Shown here: in pieces, positions 11,501-15,920 of the stretch
Position numbering within the stretch: position 1 is the stretch's first letter
Layout of the letters: every line of letters starts with the position of its first letter
Source of the DNA: CAYRVX01 sp964642165
GTDB taxonomy: Bacteria > Planctomycetota > Phycisphaerae > SM23-33
DNA length: 15,920 nt
Direction: 5' to 3'
Assembly (NCBI GenBank): GCA_964642165.1
Contig: CAZXOC010000171.1
Coordinates: 1-15,920, forward strand
Notes under the pieces: model-generated
Told to the model about the DNA's origin: nothing
Databases searched by the model: none
What the model saw: the letters and a program-made list of their open reading frames with translations, nothing else
Position numbers and translations under genes: made by a program

Positions 11501-14500
11501 CGCACTGGCTGCACCAGGAGGTCATGAAGAACCGGGAGTACGCCCTGCGCTTCGCCGACCGCGTCTACGAGCACCTCTTCAACGACGGCATCCTGACGCC
11601 CGACGCGGCGCTGGCCCGGATCAACGCCCGCGCCGCGCAGATCGACCGCGCCATCGTGGCCGAGTCCGCGCGATGGGGCGACCAGAAGTCGAGCAGCCCC
11701 AGGACCCGCAACCACTGGCTCACCGACGTCAACGAGGTCCGGAGCTGGATCGCCAGCCGCGTGCCCATCGTGATCTCCCAGCTCCGCGCCGTGGGGTGGT
11801 ACCCCCACCTCAACCCGCCGTCCTTCAGCCGCCACGGCGGCCAGATCACGCCCGGCTCCCAGCTCGCCATGACCGGCTCGGGGACGATCTACTACACCCT
11901 CGACGGCTCCGACCCGCGCCTGCCCGGCGGCGGCGTCTCCAGCAGCGCCCGCCTCTACACCGGCGGGAACATCACCTTGAGCGGGACGTGCCTGGTCCAG
12001 GCCCGCGCCAAGAGCGGCAGCACCTGGAGCGCGATGCACGAGTCGGCCTTCCGGGTCGACGAGATCCCCCCGCTGCGCATCACCGAGATCATGTACAACC
12101 CCGCGGGCGCCTCGGCCCAGGAAGCCGACGCCGGCTTCGACGACCGCCAGGACTTCGAGTACGTCGAGGTCCGCAACGTCGGCGACGAGCGCATCTTCGT
12201 CGGCGGCCTGCGCTTCACCGACGGCATCGAGTTCACCTTCCCCGAGATGCACCTCGACGCCGGCGAGTACGTGGTGATCGTGAAGAACCGGGCCGCCTTC
12301 GAGGAGCGCTACGGCTTCGACGCCCACCGCATCGCGGGCGAGTTCCGCGGCACGGCGCTGAGCAACGGCGGCGAGCGCATCGAGCTGGTCACGCCCCTCG
12401 GCACCGTCATCCACGACTTCGAGTTCGACGACGACTGGTACGACCTGACCGACGGCGAGGGCTTCTCCCTGACCATCGGCTTCGACGAGGGAGACCCGGC
12501 GATCTGGCAGGAGCCCGGCGCGTGGCGCCCCAGCGAGAACCCCGGGGGCTCGCCCGGCGAGGGCGACGGCGCCGTGGCGCCCGAGGCGATCGTCATCCAC
12601 GAGATCCTCGCCCACTCCAACGAGGCGCCGAACGACTGGATCGAGCTGCACAACACCACCGGCGAGCCCGTCGAGATCGGCGGGTGGTTCCTCAGCGACG
12701 GCGACGACGACCTCCGCAAGTACCAGATCCCCGCGGGCACCCGGATCGCCGAGCACGGCTACGTCGTCTTCACGGAGGACGCGAACTTCGGGCACGGCGC
12801 GCCCGACCCCGGGCGACTCGATGGCTTCGCCCTCAGCGAGCTCGGCGAGGACGTCTATCTCTCCTCCGGGATCATGGGCCACCTGGGCGGCTACCGCGAG
12901 CACGTGGACTTCGGCGCCTCGCCGGACGGGCTGACGTTCGGCCTGCACGTCACCAGCACGGGCGAGACGGACTTCACGCTGATGCAGGCCCCCACCTACG
13001 GGCGCGCCAACGGCGAGCCCTTCGTCGGCGAGCTGGTCGTCAACGAGGTCCTGTATCACCCGCTCGACCCCACCGACGCCGAGGCCGCCGCCGGCTTCGA
13101 GAGCGACGAGGACTTCGAGTTCATCGAGCTGCACAACCGCTCCGGATCGAGCCTCGACCTGACGGAGTTCCACGTCGCCGGCGGCGTGAGCTTCTCCTTC
13201 GGCTGGTACGACCTGTACGCCGCCGGCGAGGCCGTCTGGACCTGCCAGGAGCAGGCCGCCGCCACGTGGACGGCCACGCTGCCCCAGGAAGCCTACCACA
13301 ACGTCTGGATGTCCGTCGACAGCGACGACCGCGACGGCGGGACGTACGACCTGGACTCCGTCGCCCGCTACGAGATCGAGCACGCCGGCGGGACGGCGAT
13401 CGTCGTCGCCGACCAGAACACCGCCCCCGGGCAGTGGGTCCTGCTGGGGACGTACCTGTTCGACGCCGGGGACGCCCGGGTCACGGTGCGGCGCAGCGGC
13501 GCCCCGCCCGGCGAACGGACGGTCGCCGACCGCCTCCGCTTCGTCGGGCCCGGGTACGAGGTCATCGCCGACAACGGCGACGAGGAGCGGTTCGAGACCG
13601 CGGGCACGGACCTCACCACGCTCGCCCCCGGCGGATATGCCGTGCTCGTCAGCCACCTCGCCGCGTTCGACGAGCGCTACGACATCGGCGCCCACGCCAT
13701 CCCCGTCGCCGGCGCGTACTCCGGGCGGCTCGACAACGGCGGCGAGATGGTCGAGGTCTTCCGCCGCGGCAACGCGGAGTCGACCGGGCACGTGCCCTAC
13801 GTCCGCGTCGACCACGTCCGCTACGACGACGAGGCCCCCTGGCCGGTCGAGCCGGACGGCGGCGGCTCGTCGCTCAACCGCATCGCGGCCGGCGACTATG
13901 CAAACGAGCCGACCAACTGGGAGGCCTCGAGCCGCCACGGCACGCCCGGGGCGCCCAACACGCCCCTGGACACCACGGCGCCGTCGGCCCCGGCGAACCT
14001 CGTCGCCGAGGGCGCCACGCCCTCGCGGATCGACCTGAGCTGGGGGGCCGCCGTCGACCCCGATACGCGCGTCCTGTACTACGTGGTCTACCGCGACGGC
14101 GAGCCGCTCGACACGACCGAGGCCACCGGCTACAGCGACACCGCCCTCGTGCAGACCGAGCAGTACGCGTACGAGGTATCGGCCGTCAACCCCGACGGGC
14201 GCGAGGGCCCGCGGGCCGGGCCGGTCGTCGCCGCGCCGCGCCTGGGGCTCGTGTCGGCCCACGCCGGCGACGCGACCCACGTCCTCGTGACGTTCACCAG
14301 CGCCCTGGACGGCGTCACCGCGCAGGACGCGGGCAACTACGCCGTCACGGACGGGGTGGGGCGCCCGGTCGCCGTCACCGCGGCGGACCTCCAGGCCGAC
14401 CCGGCGAGGGTTTTCCTGACCCTTTCGCAGCCGCTGGTCGAGGCCGCCCCGTACGTCCTGACCATCGAGGACGTCTCCGACGCGACCGGCAGCCTCATCG

Positions 14501-15920
14501 AGGACGGCGCCCGGACGTCCTTCGCGCTGCGCGACGTGGCGGCCGGGCTGGTCGCCTGGTGGACGTTCGACGAGGGCGCCGGGCCCATCGCGGTCGACGC
14601 CACGGGCCTCGAGCGCCACCTGGACCTGGTCGGCCCGACGTGGGACGACGGCGTCGTCGGCGGCGGCGCCCTGCGCTTCGACGGCATCGACGACTACGCC
14701 GTCGACGACGACGGCGAGGACTACATCAACGGGCTGGCCGAGTTCACCGTCGCCCTGTGGATCCGCGCCGCCGCCACGCACACGGACAACGGGTTCTTCA
14801 CGACGGGGCCGCCCGGCAGCTCCGACTGCCTCTCCCTGCGCCACGACTACTACGGATGGAACGGCGGGAAGGAGGACACCTTCAAGTGCTTCCTCTCCAC
14901 CAGCCTCGGCAGCGCGAAGGTGGAGGGCGTCCCCGACACGCAGACGACCGGCTGGCAGCACGTGGCCCTGACGTGGCGCACGGGCGAGGAGCTGAAGCTC
15001 TACGTCGACGGCGCGCTGCAGCTTCCCAGCTACAGCAAGGGCACGCCGCTGGGCACCGTCAACGACGCCACGCACGTGCTGCTGGGCCTGGGCGAGCGCG
15101 GCAGCGGCTACGCCTGGGACGGGCTCATCGACGACGTCCGGATCTACGACCGCCAGCTCGGCGACGAGGAGCTCGCCGCCGTGGCCAACCTCCCCCCCGC
15201 CGCCGAGACCGACATCTACGAGGCCGAGCGCGACGTGCCCCTGGCCGTCAACGCCGCCGAAGGGGTCCTGGCCAACGACACCGATCCGCACGCCGGCCCG
15301 CAGCCCCTCGCCGCCGCCCTCCTGCTCGACACGGCCCACGGATGGCTCTCGCTCGGTGGCGACGGCTCGTTCGGCTATATCCCCGAGTCGGGCTACACCG
15401 GCAGCGACCACTTCACCTACCGGGCCTTCGACGGCCTGGGCTACAGCGGCCCCGCCGAGGTCACGATCTGCGTCCTGGGCATCCTCCGGGTCGAGTCCAC
15501 CCGCGCCGACGACGCCACGCACGTGACCGTCGTCTTCAACCGCGACCTGGACGAGACGTCGGCCGAGACGGCCCTCAACTACCAGATCGACGGCGGCCCG
15601 TCCGTCCTGTCGGCCGCGCTCGACGACGACCTCCGCACCGTCACCCTCACCCTCGGCGGCGAGATGACCCCCGGCCAGGCCTACACGCTGGCCGCCGGCG
15701 ACGTCGAGGACCGGCAGGGCAACGCCCTCGCCGAGGGTTGGCGGACGCGCTTCCTCTACGACGACGCCGATCCCACCGCGGACGTGATCGACGTCAGCCC
15801 CGACCCGCGGAACACGCCGGTCGCCGAGATCGCGATCGCCTTCGACGAGGCGGTGTCCGGCTTCGACGTCGGCGACCTGAGCCTCACCCGCAACGGCGGC
15901 GCGAACCTGCTGACCGACTC
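8509..15920 (+). CDS. Giant LEPR-XLL / lamin-tail / CotH kinase-like surface protein (3' end missing)
   Basis: The frame is open from the ATG at 8509 to the window edge: 2470 complete codons and no stop. The start is chosen for its AGGAG site and because LEPRLLLSAD then falls at residues 19-28, as usual for LEPR-XLL proteins, a planctomycete group presumed to be exported. Order by residue: LEPR-XLL 1-28, LTD 29-154, nested jelly-roll-like pair 164-504, chitobiase-C-like 536-611, CotH 665-1100, chitobiase-C-like 1101-1184, LTDs 1189-1354, 1359-1504 and 1507-1819 (with a golvesin-C-like insertion at 1568-1692), FN3 1822-1909, SbsA-like Ig 1912-2007, LamG 2013-2227, cadherin-like 2229-2324, SbsA-like Ig 2325-2419, further Ig-like from 2422. 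CotH-family proteins are atypical protein kinases, the only recognisable activity here. There is no classical Sec signal peptide. Likely role: cell-surface phosphorylation or adhesion (inference). Confidence 0.96.
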   Translation, partial: MGMSPRVSQPPCPACLEALEPRLLLSADLLITEFMADNENGIQDYWGHERDWIEIHNPTAEDVDLAGWKLRDTGNEWTFPSATLKAGHYLLVFASDEDTVAPNGELHANFRLKGDGEYLGLLDPAGGVVHEYAPQYPPQDEDMSYGVQYQQHGMATFVDQGYGARYVVPRDGGAGLSWIESSFTATGWSTGLTGLGFGVGGPGESVTLVDSGSRWRYLDNGSNQGTAWRQRTFSDTSWAAGDAQLGYGDGDEATTVGFGGDLDHKYITTYFRHHFRLEDAWRYSSLTLRLLRDDGAVVYLNGQELRRSNMPSGSIGYTTEALEGVGGGEEYRWFEYIEDLAARPGLLVEGDNVLAVEVHQIHDHSTDISFDLELIAETTASELLGTNVEAQMRNVNASCYLRMPFLVAEPSEYTKLTLQMAYEDGYVAYLNGELVAQPNAPSAPQWNSSALADRPVEEALHFETVDLSDRLELLVSGQNILAIHALNDSAADGSFLIAPRLTASAATTIDEYYFPDPTPGDPNVTGVLGVVGDTHFSVHRGLFTEPFTLEITTDTPGAQIRYTTKGEEPTATTGLVYNAQTGIYIDETTTLRAAAYRTGWVATNVDTQTYLFLDDVIRQSPNGERPGADWPNPGTVNSQLISYGMDPDIVNSSTYGATLKDDLMAIPSISLVTDLDNLFHPTTGIFVNAGRDGRAWERPASAELIYPPDAAGAGFPDGADEGFQIDAGLRIRGGYSRSGNNPKHAFRLFFREEYGDTKLRYPLFGEEGTDEFDCVDLRTSQNYSWAFGGPNNNTMVREVSSRDIQGDTGSAYTRSRYYHLYINGQYWGIYQTQERSEAAYAASYFGSDKEDFDVIHQSDSRRIFATDGNTDAYYRLRQIALSGFASSANYYRAQGLNTDGTRNRAYEVLLDADNLIDYMIDTFYVADNDGPGSHFTRPSPNNYWAMYNRQNPHGFQFFAHDMEHSYGLGTSRGGTYDINNLVTPLLTSTSGSLAYFNAHWLHQEVMKNREYALRFADRVYEHLFNDGILTPDAALARINARAAQIDRAIVAESARWGDQKSSSPRTRNHWLTDVNEVRSWIASRVPIVISQLRAVGWYPHLNPPSFSRHGGQITPGSQLAMTGSGTIYYTLDGSDPRLPGGGVSSSARLYTGGNITLSGTCLVQARAKSGSTWSAMHESAFRVDEIPPLRITEIMYNPAGASAQEADAGFDDRQDFEYVEVRNVGDERIFVGGLRFTDGIEFTFPEMHLDAGEYVVIVKNRAAFEERYGFDAHRIAGEFRGTALSNGGERIELVTPLGTVIHDFEFDDDWYDLTDGEGFSLTIGFDEGDPAIWQEPGAWRPSENPGGSPGEGDGAVAPEAIVIHEILAHSNEAPNDWIELHNTTGEPVEIGGWFLSDGDDDLRKYQIPAGTRIAEHGYVVFTEDANFGHGAPDPGRLDGFALSELGEDVYLSSGIMGHLGGYREHVDFGASPDGLTFGLHVTSTGETDFTLMQAPTYGRANGEPFVGELVVNEVLYHPLDPTDAEAAAGFESDEDFEFIELHNRSGSSLDLTEFHVAGGVSFSFGWYDLYAAGEAVWTCQEQAAATWTATLPQEAYHNVWMSVDSDDRDGGTYDLDSVARYEIEHAGGTAIVVADQNTAPGQWVLLGTYLFDAGDARVTVRRSGAPPGERTVADRLRFVGPGYEVIADNGDEERFETAGTDLTTLAPGGYAVLVSHLAAFDERYDIGAHAIPVAGAYSGRLDNGGEMVEVFRRGNAESTGHVPYVRVDHVRYDDEAPWPVEPDGGGSSLNRIAAGDYANEPTNWEASSRHGTPGAPNTPLDTTAPSAPANLVAEGATPSRIDLSWGAAVDPDTRVLYYVVYRDGEPLDTTEATGYSDTALVQTEQYAYEVSAVNPDGREGPRAGPVVAAPRLGLVSAHAGDATHVLVTFTSALDGVTAQDAGNYAVTDGVGRPVAVTAADLQADPARVFLTLSQPLVEAAPYVLTIEDVSDATGSLIEDGARTSFALRDVAAGLVAWWTFDEGAGPIAVDATGLERHLDLVGPTWDDGVVGGGALRFDGIDDYAVDDDGEDYINGLAEFTVALWIRAAATHTDNGFFTTGPPGSSDCLSLRHDYYGWNGGKEDTFKCFLSTSLGSAKVEGVPDTQTTGWQHVALTWRTGEELKLYVDGALQLPSYSKGTPLGTVNDATHVLLGLGERGSGYAWDGLIDDVRIYDRQLGDEELAAVANLPPAAETDIYEAERDVPLAVNAAEGVLANDTDPHAGPQPLAAALLLDTAHGWLSLGGDGSFGYIPESGYTGSDHFTYRAFDGLGYSGPAEVTICVLGILRVESTRADDATHVTVVFNRDLDETSAETALNYQIDGGPSVLSAALDDDLRTVTLTLGGEMTPGQAYTLAAGDVEDRQGNALAEGWRTRFLYDDADPTADVIDVSPDPRNTPVAEIAIAFDEAVSGFDVGDLSLTRNGGANLLTD
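8593..8970 (+). other. Lamin-tail domain at the N-terminus of the second protein
   Basis: The landmarks are LLITEFMADN, DWIEIHNPTAEDVDLAGWKLRD, a WTFP strand, LKAGHYLLVFAS and FRLKGDGEYLGLLD. All core LTD strands are present. An LTD followed by jelly-roll-like and chitobiase-C-like domains and then CotH is a familiar planctomycete arrangement (recalled). Confidence 0.9.
8998..10020 (+). other. Jelly-roll-like domain split by a second, inserted jelly-roll-like domain
   Basis: The outer domain begins at 8998-9120 (RYVVPRDGGAGLSW, TGLTGLGFGVGG) and resumes at 9652-10020 (LLGTNVEAQMRNVNASCYLRMPF, YEDGYVAYLNG, QNILAIHALN, FLIAPRL). Between these lies a complete related domain at 9127-9642: RWRYLDNGSNQGTAWRQ, AQLGYGDGDE, ITTYFRHHFRL, DDGAVVYLNGQEL, DNVLAVEVHQ, ISFDLELIAE. 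The uninterrupted copies at 841-1380 and 5389-5928 show that the two outer parts belong together. Both are probably beta-sandwich binding domains. Confidence 0.72.
10114..10341 (+). other. Chitobiase/hexosaminidase C-terminal-like domain 1
   Basis: The sequence includes FTEPFTLEITT, AQIRYTTKGEEPT, a variable stretch, IYIDETTTLRAAAYRTGW and closing TQTYLF. The (I)RYT..G.EPT and (T)TLRA(A/R)A(Y/F) pair is typical of CHB_HEX_C-type beta-sandwich domains, which usually flank CotH domains. YLFLDDVI then leads into the CotH region. Confidence 0.75.
10501..11808 (+). other. CotH-type protein kinase domain
   Basis: Family landmarks occur in the right order: IPSISLVTDLDNLF; GLRIRGGYSRSGNNPKHAFRL, with K743 at the usual Lys site; YINGQYWGIYQTQER (residues 821-835), matching the CotH G.Y...E segment; VADNDG (925-930) and NNYW (941-944); and HDMEHSYG with D961 and E963, at the place of the usual W-D-x-D-x-S metal site. 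CotH proteins are secreted or spore-coat kinases that use ATP to phosphorylate coat proteins; in non-spore-formers the substrate is unknown. The D-x-E form is a conservative change of the metal-binding D-x-D. Domain assignment is firm; activity is not shown. Confidence 0.85.
11809..12060 (+). other. Chitobiase/hexosaminidase C-terminal-like domain 2
   Basis: The order is FSRHGGQITPGSQLAMT, IYYTLDGSDPR, SARLYTGGNITLSGTCLVQARAKS. The YYTLDGSDPR motif and the ITL.....V.ARA strand define the family. It directly follows the CotH domain, mirroring the copy before it. Confidence 0.82.
12073..13020 (+). other. Two lamin-tail domains (12073-12570 and 12583-13020)
   Basis: The first has LRITEIMYNPAGAS, FEYVEVRNVGDE, MHLDAGEYVVIVKN, LSNGGERIEL and FEFDDDWYDLTDGEGFSL. 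The second has IVIHEILAHSNE, DWIELHNTTG, IGGWFLSDG, YVVFTEDANF, FALSELGEDV and FGASPDGLTFG. Each is closest in the window to LTD3 and LTD4 of the first gene (5983-6924), in the same order. Confidence 0.9.
13027..13965 (+). other. Lamin-tail domain interrupted by a golvesin-C-like insertion
   Basis: The LTD starts with LVVNEVLYHP and FEFIELHNRS and reaches GGVSFSF at 13200. It is interrupted at about 13210-13584 and resumes with LAPGGYAVLVSHLAAF, LDNGGEMVEV and WPVEPDGGGSSLNR. The insertion contains AATWTATLPQEAYH, YEIEHAGGTAIVVADQN, GQWVLLGTYLF and VADRLRFVG, the order of a golvesin C-terminal-like beta-sandwich domain. The uninterrupted counterpart is LTD5 (6931-7428), where YTFPEGVWMEPDGYLLV spans the same junction. 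Confidence 0.72.
13972..14235 (+). other. Fibronectin type III domain
   Basis: The sequence starts TAPSAPANLVAEG and carries IDLSWGAAVD, VLYYVVYRDGEPL, and YAYEVSAVNPDGREGP. Conserved Trp, Tyr and the YEVSAVN strand are all present. It is a spacer domain in extracellular proteins. Confidence 0.88.
14242..14529 (+). other. SbsA-like Ig domain before LamG
   Basis: The segment includes LVSAHAGDATHVLVTFTSALD, NYAVTD, RVFLTLSQPLVEAAPYVLTI and a closing TSFAL. This is the V.V.F...(L/V)......NY order of SbsA-type Ig domains. It resembles the copy at 15481-15765 (same THV.V.F start). Confidence 0.7.
14545..15189 (+). other. LamG / concanavalin A-like lectin-glucanase domain
   Basis: The family hallmarks are all present: GLVAWWTFDEG at the start, VGGGALRFDGIDDY, a FTVALWIRA strand, GWQHVALTWRTGEELKLYVDG, and the closing WDGLIDDVRIYDRQL. 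Such domains bind glycans or mediate adhesion. No catalytic glutamates of glucanases are evident, so binding is the more likely role. Confidence 0.92.
15193..15480 (+). other. Cadherin-like tandem-95 / VCBS-type domain
   Basis: The pattern is YEAERDVPLAV, GVLANDTDPHAG, LAAALLLDTAHGWLSLGGDG, FGYIPESGYTGSDHFTYRAFDG and a closing strand. The VLANDTD and F.Y.P..GYTG.D.F.Y...DG motifs are typical of this calcium-linked repeat class. Only one copy is present. Confidence 0.9.
15481..15765 (+). other. SbsA-like Ig domain at the right end
   Basis: The landmarks are LRVESTRADDATHVTVVFNRDLD, ALNYQID, RTVTLTLGGEMTPGQAYTLAAGDVEDRQGN and TRFLYDD. The strands match the SbsA type well, including the NY and Y.L....V.D..GN elements. 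Confidence 0.78.
15772..15920 (+). other. Start of a further Ig-like repeat, cut by the window edge
   Basis: The visible residues are PTADVIDVSPDPRNTPV, IAIAFDEAVSGFDVGDLSLTRNGG and the beginning of the next strand. The DPRNT and F.EAVSGFD..DL.LTR.G motifs recur in large planctomycete surface proteins (recalled), often in arrays, so more copies may follow. Confidence 0.65.

Noticed and set aside
8347..15522. A 2391-codon open frame on the minus strand, antisense to the second gene
   Set aside because: Its codons are exactly antiparallel to those of the second gene, so it stays open merely because that gene avoids TTA, CTA and TCA codons at very high G+C. The product is a Val/Gly/Arg-rich string with no domain, while the sense frame encodes many recognisable domains.
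1..15920. CRISPR arrays, tRNA or rRNA genes, transposases, phage or defence genes
   Set aside because: None were recognised on either strand; apart from the 171-base gap the window is continuous coding sequence of the two giant genes.

Overview
The window looks like a very GC-rich chromosomal fragment of a Planctomycetota bacterium. This is inferred from the N-terminal LEPR-XLL motif, from large proteins combining lamin-tail, CotH, dockerin and beta-helix domains, and from the high G+C. No ribosomal or other marker gene is present to confirm it. Almost the whole window is taken up by two giant plus-strand genes, and both run off the window edges.

Positions 1-8337 hold the 3' end of the first gene, with 2778 codons visible and the start outside the window. 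In order it encodes the end of one copy and then a full copy of a ~227-residue repeat module, a jelly-roll-like domain carrying a YDDGFVAYLNG motif, an Ig-like domain, two right-handed beta-helices, a small Ig-like domain, two lamin-tail domains (LTDs), a second jelly-roll-like domain, three more LTDs, an SbsA-like Ig domain, a dockerin-like pair of calcium loops, and a long Ala/Pro-rich tail.

Positions 8338-8508 are a 171-base gap. It contains a GC-rich hairpin after the first stop codon, a sigma70-like promoter (TTGGCG, 17 bases, TATAAG) and a clear Shine-Dalgarno sequence 6 bases before the second start codon.

Positions 8509-15920 hold the 5' part of the second gene, with 2470 codons visible and no stop. 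It encodes a LEPR-XLL N-terminus, an LTD, two nested jelly-roll-like domains, a chitobiase-C-like domain, a CotH-type kinase domain, a second chitobiase-C-like domain, three LTDs (the last split by a golvesin-C-like insertion), FN3, SbsA-like Ig, LamG, a cadherin-like tandem-95 domain, another SbsA-like Ig, and the start of a further Ig-like repeat.

The two proteins share many modules, and a triplet of LTDs occurs in the same order in both, so they are probably paralogues exported to the cell surface or beyond. CotH is the only recognisable catalytic module. The other domains look like binding, adhesion or spacer domains. No CRISPR array, tRNA, rRNA, transposase or phage gene was recognised. 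The most notable features are two cases in the second protein where one domain has been inserted inside another; uninterrupted versions of the host domains are present in the first protein.
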